The position numbers and the translations under genes were made by a program. Below, piece after piece: positions 1 to 11,159 of a DNA stretch of 64,000 nucleotides (position 1 is its first letter; each line of letters begins with the position of its first letter). The DNA comes from Dipteris shenzhenensis (taxonomy: Eukaryota; Polypodiophyta; Polypodiopsida; Gleicheniales): NCBI GenBank assembly GCA_047967505.1, contig CM106541.1; one strand, written 5' to 3'. The notes beneath the pieces are model-generated. The model saw nothing but the letters and a program-made list of their open reading frames with translations. It made no database searches and was not told the origin of the DNA.

Positions 1-1351
1 CCCAAGCGACGCGGCCCATGTGGGGCTTCACGCGGTAGACAACGCGGTGGAGGCGGAAGAGGCGCGGGATGCTCTTGCCCTTCAAGAAGTCGACGAGCCA
101 CTGTTCGGGCGAGGACGCAGAAGAAGTCGAAGAAGAAGAAGAAGAAGAGGAGGAGGAGGAGGAGGAGGAGGCGATGAGAGCTGCTGCGGGAGCTGAATTG
201 GGTTGGCGGCGGGGGAGGAGGAGCTCACGGGGGAGGGTGGAGGAGGCGAGGCGGGCGAGGGAGCGGTCGACGGAGTGGCTGAGCTGCGAGGCAGCGGCGC
301 GGGCGGAGGGGGAGGGGGCAAGCAGAATACGGGCGAGGATGCCGATAAAACGGAGGCTGCGGGAGACGAGGGACTGGAGGCGGCGGGCGTCGGGGGTGGC
401 CAAAACCACCTCCAAACCTGGCTGTTCCGCCACCTCGTGAGGACCGCCCAAGTGCTCGCACCAAAAGTGGAGGCGCTGCCCGCGCAGCCCGGGCACTATT
501 TGGCTGAGCATCGCCGCCGGAAAGCTGGCGCCGTCGCCCTTCACCACCAAAAGATAGGGCACACAGCGTTGCTGCCCCTCCACCACCACCCTCATCGTCG
601 CCTCCATTATACTACAAATCTCCGGCACCACCGTCTCCACTTCTCGTCTCAGCCCCTCCACCATCGCCAACACTCTCTCTCCCAGCCTCCCCAGCTTTAA
701 TCCCACCTCCTCCTCCTCCTCCACTCCCCTCCGCCACCCCAGCCCCTCTGGCCTCTCCATGCAGCCATGATTTACGTCCTCCAAACTTTCCAACCTCCGC
801 CCATTTCCTCCCCCCCTCTGCCCATTTCCTATCTCCCTCACCTCCTCCTCCACCTTCCTTATATACTCCCCCTTCCTCTTCATCACCCTCACCGCTTCCT
901 CCCCCAATACACTCACCCCTAGCTCGCTTTCGTAGCCCATTATCAATTGCTTGCCTGCCCTCACCTCCTTCCATGCATGCTCGTACGTGATGTCGGCCAG
1001 TATTTCTTCCTTCAGATCGTCCACTCGTACTGATTGGTCCTTCCTTTGCTTGTAGTTGATCAGCCGCCTCACGCACTCCGTTCTTATTATGCCCTCCCTC
1101 AGAATCACGCCCGGCTGTCGTTCAGCACACAGTCTCTGGATCCTTCTCACTATCTCCTCCTCCACGAACTTCACCGTCCTTGACAATCCCTTGGAGGATC
1201 TTACCAGCACGTCCATGTTTTGGCGATCCTCGCTCTCCAATTCGATTATTACCTCTATGCCATTGTATAGAATGGAAATCACGTCCTTCTTCAGTATGCA
1301 TATTGCACCGCCAAAATTTCGAGATCCTGTAAAGCAGTTCCACGTTGATAC
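1..1351 (-). CDS. LRR-ROC-COR protein, exon 3 (COR C-terminal part and beyond; runs off left edge)
   Basis: Open frame of 450 codons on the minus strand with codon starts at positions equal to 1 mod 3. It has no start Met because it begins at a splice acceptor (TTTGCAG, AG at 1353-1352). It opens in phase 0 with VSTWNC and continues through ICILKKDVISILYNGIEV and ELES, which resembles the COR C-terminal half of plant LRR-ROC-COR proteins. A charged, helix-rich Glu/Arg/Gly stretch follows, then a segment containing QQRCVPYLLVVKGDG. Near the left edge is a poly-Ser tract encoded by a TCC/TCT microsatellite (plus strand about 113-172). Reading continues as PEQWLVDFLKGKSIPRLF to position 2 with no stop, so the C-terminus lies outside the window. 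The frame was checked at ATG codons starting at 1216, 607 and 511. Longer open frames on the plus strand here are shadows of GC-rich coding sequence. Confidence 0.8.
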
Positions 1352-1669
1352 CTGCAAACCAGAATCAACAGCGCAAGAACTAGAGTTTGAATTTATTCCA
1401 AGCTTCTAAATACAAGCTTTGTATCGTTCCTTGAAGGTAATTTGGGTTCTACAGTGAAACATTCAGTCTTTACACCGATTGTTTTTCTGCCCCTCAAGTC
1501 CTCTCTCTTTAGATTTCCGATCTAATGACATTTCTGAAGAAGATCTAATTATACGCTCTGTTTTGCAAAATTTAGCGAGCATTTAGCAGAAAGATGACTC
1601 TTACTCTTACTAAAGCAATGTGCTGCGAAGAATTTATAGGCTCCACCTGCAGGTAGATCAATTTGGTAC
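1352..1669 (-). other. Intron 2 of the LRR-ROC-COR gene
   Basis: 318-bp GT-AG intron in phase 0. The donor is CAG|GTACCA and the acceptor TTTGCAG|GTATCA. Reading through the donor reaches a stop at 1658-1660, so splicing is needed. The joined sequence reads FFSYVQ then VSTWNC in one frame. Confidence 0.75.
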
Positions 1670-2985
1670 CTGGACGTACGAAAAGAAACCGGAGGTGAGC
1701 ATGGTGCAGTCTTTATCTTCGCATTCCAGCCGCCTTCCGATGTACCTGTACTTCGCAGCCTGGTTGCTCTGTGTGTTTGCCCTGATCCACGTTAACCTGT
1801 GTGCTTGTCCTTGCACGTCCCTACTGACTGCGCCGACATCTGATATTAGTAATGCTGGCATGAGAATCTCAGTCGCATTCCTGTTATCATTCTTACAACA
1901 TAGCTGCAAACCTAGCATTATCTCTATTACATCTTTTACAGTGAAGCCTCTGACTTCTGGATGTAGCTTAGGGGCCCTCTGGTTGTTGAAGGAAGCATTC
2001 AGAATCTCTTCCACAGTATTCATTTGTAAAGAACCTGCCAGTTCTGTGTTTTCTTTTAAGGAACTCCGTTTAAAGAACTGACCCATGATGTTGCAAAACC
2101 ACTTGGGATTCACAACTACAAAATTTGCTTGCGCAACGTGAAGCACAACGCCTGCATCGTGCAAGCACCCTGCTACTGCCTTCTTTGTTTCTAATGTGCA
2201 ATCCTCTAAACTCTTCACTGCTGCACACATAAGGCTGTCGAAGTCTTGCCATGCCATCATGGGCTGTTCAGGATGATTGGCATTCCAATTTTCTAACATA
2301 GTCTGGATCTCCCCACATGCCTCATAAATTTCTGGTGCACTTTGCAGAATTGATCTTGTGGTTTCCTCGATAGATCGTACCAGTGGTTTGACAGAGGATG
2401 AGAATCTAGCATCCATCAGGTAGAATGAGGATTGTATGTTCAAGAATTCTCGAAATTGATCTTGCAAGGACCTAACCACGTCGTCCATCACCTTTTCCAA
2501 TGAATTTGACGTTTTCAAGTGGTCCATGTGGGTACCTATAATTATGATGTATGGCTTACACCCTCCAGCTATGGAGCAACTGTTACTTGAAGCAATAGAG
2601 CGCAACCAGTACGTCAGTTCCTTCCTCACATCCTCTCTGCTTTTCTCTCCCGTAGTCTTAAGGACACTAAAAACGACCAAAAATGCAGCAGGATTCTCCG
2701 ATCCCCTTGATCTAGGCACTGTGTACTCAAGGAAACCGTGAACATCTTTTCTGCCTGGCATGTCCCAGAGAGCAACGTTTACCTGGCCTGTTTGGAAAGA
2801 GCCTATCTCGACGCCTCTGATGCTTTTTCCGCCTGGACAGAAAAAGTCGGCTCCCACACAATGGAACAGCAGTAGAAGAACATGGATCCAGGTTTCCGTC
2901 AAAGACGCTTGGAATCTACTCCACCGATCAGAAGAAGGACCTGATTCCATGAAATTCGAGATGGACTTCCTCAAAGTCGATTTTC
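1670..2985 (-). CDS. LRR-ROC-COR protein, exon 2 (ROC GTPase and COR start)
   Basis: 438 codons on the minus strand, starting in phase 1 after TCATGTAG (AG at 2987-2986). The exon supplies the second half of the P-loop: the last G of exon 1 plus GA AAA TCG gives GKST. Further ROC motifs are WDMPG (G3, DxxG) and IIIGTHMDHL (G4, THxD form typical of ROC). VVNPKWFCNIMGQFF then begins a COR-like module. The ROC-COR tandem is known from ROCO proteins, where it works as a GTPase/dimerisation unit; the ligand or partner here is unknown. The upstream Met (ORF start 3073) lies inside the intron, and its apparent P-loop (SSAHVGKST) is an unspliced artefact. The exon ends at CAG|GTACCA. Confidence 0.85.
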
Positions 2986-3159
2986 CTACATGAGCAGAAG
3001 ATTCCCCGCAAACGTTAGAACTCAAACGATTGCAAGATAAGAGACCAATGCCTTTGATAATTTTAAGCTTCAAGGACTTCAGCTATAATTTGTATGACAT
3101 AGGAGCCATACTTTCATTCTTCTCAAAAATTTGGAGCCATTCATCTACGCTCTAATTAC
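2986..3159 (-). other. Intron 1 of the LRR-ROC-COR gene, splitting the P-loop
   Basis: 174-bp GT-AG intron in phase 1. The donor is TTGCAG|GTAATT and the acceptor CATGTAG|GAAAAT. It falls between the first and second base of the second Gly codon of the Walker A motif. Joining the exons restores GSALAGKST, a canonical GxxxxGKS/T, which neither exon shows alone. Confidence 0.85.
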
Positions 3160-4324
3160 CTGCAAGAGCAGAACCGCACATGAAGACCCGCGCATACGTC
3201 GGCTTCCTCCTTGGAAAGTCTTTAAGCACTTCCTTTGAACGTCTCGCATTTCCTCTCAACCGCCACTGTATGGGGACCCAATGATCGCTGTCGTGCATTG
3301 GCGTTCCGTCTACCAGAATCTCCTTTAAATCAACGTTGATCGACAAAACGTCTAGGAAGGCCTTGAATACTGATTTTCCGGAAACACCACCGCAGAAAGA
3401 GAGATCTATGGACTGAAGCGACCTGTTCAATTTCAGTGCTTCAAGTATGACACAAACATCAGAGCAATCTAAGCTATCCTCATGGGCCAAGCTTAAGCTC
3501 TGAAGCGTGGAGTTTGTGGAAACAAGCAGAGCAACTTCTCTCGCGCCTGCACTACCCATCCTGTTATTGCCACCTCCTATATCCAGAGATTTCAAAGAAA
3601 CGTTAGCTTGCTCCCCTCTTGCGTCGGGAAGAAGCGGGTGACATAGAGCGGAGATGCCCCCTGCGCCTATAGGATTATCCGACAGTGTCAAATGCTCGAG
3701 CGTATGATTCCTCTCTAAAGCATTACCGATGCAATTAGCTCCTTCAGGTCCAATGTCTGTATGCCGGAGATCCAGGTGCTTAAGAGATTTGGGCGTCTCG
3801 GACAGCATGTCTGCGAAATGTTTGGCTCCTTCGTCGCCTACAGTGCATTGGTCACAGACGATGAGCTTTTCAATGACGTGATTAGATTTCAAATGATCAC
3901 AAAATGCTCGTACTTCGTCCGGTTGCAGCCGATCCATTCCCGTGAGGTCGACCTCCTGCAACGTCTGGGATGTGGCAACGCCATGCAGAAACTCTAAGCG
4001 GGCAGATAGGCTGGCGGCGTCATGGTTGAGGGAGGGGCAGGAAGTTTTGAGGAAGACAAGGCGTTGAAAGGCAGAAGTGGGAGAGGAGAGGCGGGCTACA
4101 ACTTGGAGGAGATGGGAAGGATGGGTGTTGCTGAGCAAGGTAATGTGGAGGGGGTGAAAAGTGGGGGAAGAAAACTGTGGGAAGTGATCTTCAGGCACCC
4201 AGAGATCATGGAATGCATGCAGGAAAGGGTCTCGATGAGGAGAAGGGGGGCTGCCGGGAGGAGAGAGCTCCTCATTCAGGCCTAACTGTGGGCTTATCAA
4301 TGCTTTCTCTTCGTCCATAGCCAC
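3160..4324 (-). CDS. LRR-ROC-COR protein, exon 1 (N-terminus and leucine-rich repeats)
   Basis: 388 codons plus one base on the minus strand. The start is MAMDEEKAL at 4324, with a second in-frame Met two codons later that is equally usable. A Pro/Ser-rich leader of about 50 residues is followed by ribonuclease-inhibitor-type repeats: LKHLDLRHTDIGPEGA, LEHLTLSDNPIGAGG, LKSLDIGGGNNRMGSAGA, LQSLSLA and LQSIDLSFCGGVSGKSV. The exon ends with YARVFMCGSALAG at the splice donor, just inside the P-loop. The order LRR, ROC, COR is that of ROCO proteins and of NLR-like LRR-GTPase families abundant in bryophytes, lycophytes and ferns. A signalling or immune role is inference only. With the other exons the protein exceeds 1270 residues. 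No signal peptide or membrane segment is seen. Confidence 0.82.
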
Positions 4325-7144
4325 TGCTCTGAAATCTGCAGCTCAGTACGCCAATACTGATTGTATGGTATTCTCACAGAATTGATCAAGAAGTTGAATG
4401 CTGCAGCAGACTGAATTTGCTTATGAACTAGTTTTGGTTGCCTTGCTTTGAGAACAAGATGCTAGTAGTCGTAGAGAACAGTCGGAATTCCAACTTTACG
4501 TAAAGTAAAGCTAAGCTGTTGCATTGGATCATCCAAGACGGAAAGAATTGTATCAAAGTGACTAATAACACGAAAGCTTCAGTAAAGTTATCCTCTTTAT
4601 CTACATATTCTCATTACTGTTTTAGTTATCATATCTCCATATCGCTAGCATTTTCTCTATAGTTGATGGAGGGTACTTTAATATGAGCGTGAAGAGAACT
4701 TAATGTAAAGGCCACTCAAAGAAGAGCAGTTGTATTCAAGTCTCTCAATAAAGAGAGAAAGGATAACGAAGACGACGAACCTAAGAGTTGGGTTTTGGAT
4801 CCAATCACTTCCAAGATGGTGAATAGTAGTAGAGAGTTAGCATTTGGATGGAGTCACTTCCAATAAGATGCATAGTCTTGGTCTAGCATATATGAAAAAT
4901 TGGAAAAAAAACCACATTCATGATGCAAGTGGATTCTCCCCTCACATGCAACCTTCACACTCAATTAGAATTAGGAGTCAAACCTTGGTTTTCCTATTGC
5001 CGTGGCAAAATTCTTCACCTATTACACAATGTCCAAAAGTCAAACCAAAGCCTTTCCAAGGCTTACCACTTGAAGACATCATTTCTTGGCCAAACTCTTT
5101 TGACAACATTGCACCTTTCCATAACTAGGTCGGCAATAGAGAGCACACTAACTGCACTTGGTAGAGGAAGGCTTGGCTAAAACGCCCCTATATAGTATTC
5201 AAAACAACCAAGAGGAATCGAATACAATTGGGAACTAATTAGCAACATTTTGATCAGTAAATTTGCATAAGCAAATATTACAAAATGTACATTGACTCTC
5301 AAAGATCATGGAAGTCCATAAAAAATGTGCAATCCTTACCCCAAAGCCACCAACAAAACACTCTCCAACATAATCACCAAAAGTACATAGGCCCGCATAC
5401 AAAGTAGGATTGAGGACATAAGCTTCACATTACCTTGTGCATGTATAGAACATCATACAACTCATAATCCATTTAGATTCACTTATGCATTCAAAGAGTT
5501 GTCATCTCAATGGAATTCACACTTCCAAGTTTTACAATAGCAATCTAGGAGAGATTAGAAGTCCATGCCATGACAAAATAGAGTGGTATGGCTAGAAAAT
5601 CTAGATTAGATTTGTTTGCTAGCCATTCATAGAGAAAATGAGAAGCAATGCTTGCTTTGATAGAAATTCTTAAGAAAACGAATTCAAGGAAGGTTAGGTG
5701 GCTCTACTATACAACACTAGGAAGCACAAAGGAAAATTCAAGTATGGAGTTTGGGACCTTTTTGGATTAAATAGATGACCCACTATGGAGCAATCAATTT
5801 GGACAACTAGATGGAAATGAACTCAACAATTTTCTCAATGGAAGCTTCCTAAGAGGATACTATCTACCCAAGGGCATGGATGAAAATAAAAAAGACATGA
5901 GGGTGCATCAATCCTCATCTATACAAGCATCTTATCCCATTATTGAACAATAAGATATAAATTCTAGATGAATATTTTGGGGCTTAGAAGATTGAGGAGA
6001 TACATTCTCGGTACATTTTAAATCCGCTGTGAAGATGCTTAATAAGGTCCAAACCATCTTTGCAGATAGCACACCCCTTACATCCTACCCCTTTTGTTTT
6101 TTGATGCCAAAAGAGTTCTTGGAGCCATTCCTACATTTGGTGGATCGTGCAATGGACTGTTTTGTGCATTAAGGGGCCATTAACCTCTTAATAAAGCCAC
6201 TATGCAATTTGGAGGCAATTTGATGGGATGTCCAAAACTAGAATCCACAAGAACCATAATCAAAATGGTGTGTTTACTTGTGTGTCATGTAGCGGCTATG
6301 CCATTGACATCCAAGGACTCACTTTAGGATTATCTTTGTTGTGGTAGGAATGTCTAGATCTTCCCAAAATCATATGTAGTTTTACTAAGGACTTAGAAGG
6401 CCCTAGATGAGTGACTGCAGCCCACAAAGTGGTGCAAAAGTAGGAAAAGAGAATATAGAACAAGGTGAAAGGTTATCACTATAGGATGTCAATTTCGAGA
6501 CCTAATGTTAACCATTTGAGAGACATGGATACATAGTTATCCTCAAAATTTTGTGACATGTACTGCAATACCCCCAAGATTGTAGGATTAAAGGATCTCT
6601 ATGATTGAAGTTGGTGAACTCAATGAGGCACATTAGGATCAACAATTACATGTTTTCAAGCATCCCTCAAAAAAACCACCTTCTTCTCCTATTTGGAGGG
6701 GCTCCCTACCTAAAAAGCTACCCCTCTATACCTACCACGATTGTCCCCTTCTTGAAAACTCTTGCATTGATACCACTCGCCCCCAAAAGTTGAAATTTTG
6801 AAAAGTGCCAAAAATGGCTTGAGACATTTCCAAACCTTCCCCTATAAACCATTCCTATGGACCCAAATTAGTGAGCCAAATGTGACATTCACAAACATGT
6901 TTTTAAAATACATATTTACAAATTCATCTAAAATTATATTTCAATTTAAAAAGGTGTATACAAAGTGTAGACTAAAAAATACAAAAAAGTATACAAAGGG
7001 AAAGAGTGTCTTCAAATTGGATTTAGACATGCATGAGCACATCTTGGGGTGTCTTGGAGCAGTGGAAAAGGACGACTGAGATAGTACTAAGAAAATGTAT
7101 GTAGTCTCATTGCAAGGAAACAATATGTCCACTTGTCCTAGAAA
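4325..7144. other. Intergenic, no supported gene
   Basis: AT-rich sequence upstream of the LRR-ROC-COR gene. Its first few hundred bases (4325 upward) must hold that gene's 5' UTR and promoter, but I see no convincing TATA element. Short ORFs (about 4844-5180 and 6605-7079) show no recognisable domain and no compositional sign of coding. Confidence 0.5.
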
Positions 7145-7243
7145 ATGGAATTTGTAGTTGAGACTATGCTTCTTTTTAGTATATCCCAAACAACCACCGT
7201 GCTAGTTTTATTAAATTATTTTTGTAAATCCCAAACGGTAAAT

Positions 7244-7822
7244 CCTATGCTTGCTTTTAGTATATCCCAACAACCACCATGTTGGTTTCCCATAACGAGT
7301 CCACACATTCTACAAATCCATTCATCTTGTAATAATAGAAGCAAACCACTACGCTGCTAATTGTTAATATCCTACCATAACCAACCATCGCGCTAGCGAT
7401 CACTTATCTTGCAATACTACCGTGCTATCCCTATACTACTGCCATGCTATCCTAAAATTTATTGCACATTGCTATACTAAAATAGTGCCCTTTAAACTAT
7501 TTATCATTTTGTTAATCGTCAAATTTCATCCCATGCTTGTTTTTAGTATATCCCAACATCCACCGCATTGGTTTCTCATAACGGCAAATCCACACATCCT
7601 ACAAATCCATTCATCTTGTAATAATAGAAGCAAACCACCCTGCTGGTGGTTGTTAATATCCTAGTGCAACTAACCACCACACTGGTGATAACTTATCCTA
7701 CATTACTACCATGCTATCCCTATACTACTGTCGTACTATCCTAAAATTTGTTGCACAAGGCTATACTAAAACAACGTCCTTTAGATTGGTTATTGTTAAT
7801 CGTTAAATTTCAACCACGAGGA
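7244..7822. repeat. 289-bp tandem duplication
   Basis: Two imperfect direct copies, roughly 7244-7532 and 7533-7822. Matching landmarks are TTCATCTTGTAATAATAG at 7321 and 7610, and the CTTATC start of a block ending in CTATACTAAAA at 7403 and 7692; both give a period of 289. A partial third copy of the TTTTAGTATATCCCA motif lies at about 7175. Confidence 0.75.
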
Positions 7823-8554
7823 TACTTAAAACATTTAAGCACTAACATGGAAGCAGGTCGATACAAAATCAGGTATTACGAGTACCATGAGAAAGTCCAC
7901 AAGTCCAAGAAATGTTTGCAAGATTTTTATTTTTTCAAAATACAATAACATTTTGCGGCTCAAGCAAATTCCAAACTCCCAACTATCTTATCAGCCTCTC
8001 TATAGCAAGCATCTCCTAGCTCTTTAGACCAGTCTAATGCACAGAGAATGCACAATGGTAGACCTCTTCACACACTCAAATTATACACTGCTTGCTTGAC
8101 TCTACCGACTTGTACGCCCATAATAACTCCTCATTTTGCTGGGGGTCCTCTTCATCCAAGTATTTGCCCTCTATCCATCTTCGTGCCTCTATCATGTCCT
8201 ACCAAAAGAAACCTACATCATGAGCTTGACAAGTACCTTAAAGGAGCAGGAAAAACAATAGTCAAGGAAATTAATATTCATTGTCTCTGTCGACTCCAAG
8301 TAATACACCCACCACCGAAGCATGTCCTCCTTGTAGCTATTTTTCTCCTCCTTCTCCGGGTTTGTTTCAGTAAGGATGCCATCCAACATCGTTTTCAAAT
8401 AGAACAAAATCATTCCAAAGTTATTTGGGTATGCCATATATTCATTGTAGGTGGATCGGTGTACAGAGTTTGGATCGGTGTACAAAGTTTTGGGGCTAGA
8501 TTTCATAATGGGCTCTTAGTTGTGTCTACACTGCACTTAAACAGGGAGAAATTT
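7823..8554. other. No supported gene
   Basis: Two opposing ORFs overlap here (plus 8048-8560, minus 8213-8506). Neither shows a recognisable domain. A small direct repeat, GGATCGGTGTACA, lies at about 8453-8482. Confidence 0.4.
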
Positions 8555-8810
8555 CATTGAGCCCAACCTTCTCAATCTTCAATCTCATGTTAGTTTGGTA
8601 ATCAAAATCTTTGAGTTCATTGAGCCCGACCTTCTTAAGTCTCATGTTAGTTGTCTAATCGAAATCTTTTGTCTCACATTAGTTGTTTAATTGAAATCTT
8701 TCGTCTCACATTAGTTAATTAATCAAAATCTTTTAGTCTCACATTAGTAATCTAATCAAAATCTTTTGTCTCACATTACTTGTCAAATCAAAATCTTTCA
8801 TCTCATTATT
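8555..8810. repeat. Nested minisatellite, about 32-bp unit
   Basis: Two longer units starting CATTGAGCCC (8555 and about 8617) grade into about five shorter units of about 32 bp. Each short unit has the form TCTCACATTAGTT(N)AATCAAAATCTTT. Copies differ at several positions, so the array is not recent. Confidence 0.7.
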
Positions 8811-8915
8811 ATCACTGTGCTGGTGTGGATCAAAGGACACTATCTAGTCACATAGCTAAGAAAACATTGCCCAAGTAAACTCTGGAGAAGATTAACAACT
8901 CAATAGATTACACAT

Positions 8916-8998
8916 AGATTACATCTCAAAGACTCCTTTCCTTCAGATTACATCTCAAAGACTCCTTTCCTTCAAATTACATCTCAAGGACTACTTGT
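8916..8998. repeat. 29-bp tandem repeat, about 2.8 copies
   Basis: The unit begins AGATTACATCTCAAAGACTC and recurs at 8916, 8945 and 8974 with period 29. The third copy is diverged at its end. Confidence 0.8.
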
Positions 8999-9599
8999 TG
9001 AGCTCCCTAATTGTAGGCTCGGCCCTCCTTCCTACAGGGGCCCGGTCCCTCCATGCCGCTTTCTCTTTCCTTGATTTGAGCTTTGGCCCTTCTTGCTCCT
9101 TTCCTGAAGGGGGCTGGATCCTCCCTTCAAGCTCCTTTTTCTCGCAGTCAGGCTCAGTCTTGGCCTTCTTCAGTTTGAGCTCCTTGCCCAAATGGCAAAT
9201 TAAGCTGCAGCATCTACTTTCTCATCATAGATAGCTGTAGCAAGCAGGCACATTTGATTTGTCCATGACCTAGGAAATGGCAAATGGCATTCTCTACATA
9301 GCGATTTTGTATGGATAAACACCCCAAAGCAAAAAGTGTGCACAGGGTGGTAGCACATAGGCCATCAGACACAGCAGTCATCTATGATGGGGGTATGGCA
9401 GACCATGCATTTCAAACCCTATTGCATAGCAGGATAGACATCCAGTTTAACTATTATGGCTATCAATACCACAGTCTTGTTCTGTACATGACAAAGTTAC
9501 TTCTTGATTCCTTCCTGCCTCCTCCTAAGGCTACGAACGCTTCATTTGAATCCCTCAGCCTCTATTGAAGCTGCTTAAATTGCTCAAAAACATCTTCAT

Positions 9600-10789
9600 G
9601 GGTGATTTCCAAGACTTTCACTCTAGTTTGGAAATTCTCAGGACGACGGACTGCTTTTCATAACTATCGAAAGTCACGACAAGCTCATGCACAGCCCTAT
9701 CAGAATCTTCTCGTAGGGCCTTGTAGCTTATTCTTTGGACTTCCAACAGTGTTTCAAAAAAAACAACCCTCACCGTGGCTGTTGCAAATTGCTCCACCGT
9801 GGCTGGTGCAAATTCTTCCACCGCGGCTGCTCTCTACATCCTTCCTAGCCTAGATAGTTGCCTTTTCAGCTCCTCCATCATCTGGTCTTTTTCAATGTTC
9901 AATGCGTTCTACATGTTGCAAAGCCATTTGTGAAGACCCTCCTTTTCGGATCTCTGATCTTCAAGATCCTTTCACATCTTTTCTAGCTCCTTGTCCACCA
10001 TGTCCCCATTCTTTGAGCCTATCTCGGAGCTCCTTCATGCGCTTCTCTGCTTCTTCTCTTCTATGCCTTTCCATGTCGACCATTTTTGTAGCGGCCTCAG
10101 CTTGCTCTAGTGCCTACAAGGCCCTTGCTTGTGCCTCCTCTACCTTGGCTTCTGCACCTTTCTTGAGACTTTTCTCAGGTTGTGCTGCCTTTGCTGCATC
10201 AGTGGCTTTCTCTTGTAGAAAAGTCACTGAACTGAGACATCTGCTTATCGTATTGCTCAAAAATCCCTTTGAGGGTAGATGCCATCAACTACATTGCAAC
10301 TCCAGCAAACTAAGATGACAATTGGGATTTGGCATCCACACAATTCTTCAGATTGGTTAACACGCTTTTGGAGATCGCCCTTGAGAAAGATACATCATGT
10401 CCTTTCAGTTGCTCTACTGCTGCTTGAACCTGCCAGAACTTGCAAGTTCCTCTCGTATCATGAAAGAAGTGAATGGTCTTCTTCAGTACATCTTGGAGGT
10501 CTGTTGGCAAGCTCAAAATCTTGAATCCACCATCTTTGCTAATTTGAGCGTTGGGGTATACATCTAGAATATCCTCTCTCTTCCACTACTTCTTGAAAAA
10601 GTATGCTTGTAAACTATGTCCAAAAATTCCTAGAGCATTTTCAATCACACTTTCATTGATGGTAATCTTCTGACCTTGATAGACTAGTTGGCCCTCCTTC
10701 ACGTTCACCTCCTGTACCAACCTAGCAAAGTTCTGGAGAGCATCCAAATTGGGCTTTTGAAGAGCAAGAGAGGAGCTCCCATGTGTCAT
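9600..10789 (-). pseudogene. Decayed gene-like fragment, minus strand (possibly transposon-derived)
   Basis: Two minus-strand ORFs, 10789-10586 and 10516-10310, lie in the same frame and are separated by one stop at 10586-10588. Together they read ...LVQEVNVKEGQLVYQGQKI...ENALGIFGH...WKREDILDVYP...FHDTRGTCKFWQVQ. Below 10310 the frame breaks into short Lys/Glu/Arg-rich coiled-coil pieces with several stops (down to about 9618). The pattern of a short globular segment with (V)YQGQKITINESVIENALG loosely resembles the plant-transposon-associated domain found beside retroelements and transposases. I cannot name it with confidence. There is no intact start-to-stop gene. Confidence 0.4.
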
Positions 10790-10929
10790 AATCTCAAGAT
10801 CAAGGGAAGAGGGGCTCTCGTACTCTGTGCTGTAGAGGGGGAGGAAAGATTGTGTGAGGAGCTTCTAGACTGTGCAGGGTCCATTACGAGATGGGATAGA
10901 AGTTGTCGAAAGAGTGAAAAGGAGATAGA

Positions 10930-11155
10930 AATGGTCGGGAGGGATAGAAGATGAAACAGTGAAGGAAATGAAATAGTGGAGGCTTGAGTTTGCAGTCCGA
11001 TTGCAAGGGATAAAGATATCGTCGAGAGGGATAAAAGATGAAACAGTGAAGGGAATGGAATAGTGGAGGCTTGAGTTTGCAGTTTGATTGCAAGGGAGAA
11101 TGAAATGGTCGAGAGGGATAGAAGATGAAATAGTTAAGGGAATGGAATAGCGGTT
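10930..11155. repeat. About 88-bp tandem repeat, 2.6 copies
   Basis: GATGAAACAGTGAAGG and its variants start at 10949, 11037 and 11124, giving periods of 88 and 87. Units include GGAGGCTTGAGTTTGCAG. The repeat creates a false 93-residue minus-strand ORF with a repeating FHSLHCFIFYPSR motif. Confidence 0.75.
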
Positions 11156-11159
11156 TGTA

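Noticed and set aside
203-700. 165-residue plus-strand ORF and similar overlapping ORFs in 60-1080
   Set aside because: They are shadows of the minus-strand coding exon, whose GC-rich codons keep other frames open.
2986-3073. Using the Met at 3073 as the start of a separate ROC protein
   Set aside because: This stretch is intron. The splice join restores a canonical P-loop and links to the LRR exon in frame.
8048-8560. 170-residue plus-strand ORF
   Set aside because: No domain, overlaps an opposing ORF of similar quality and sits next to repeats; support is insufficient for a gene call.
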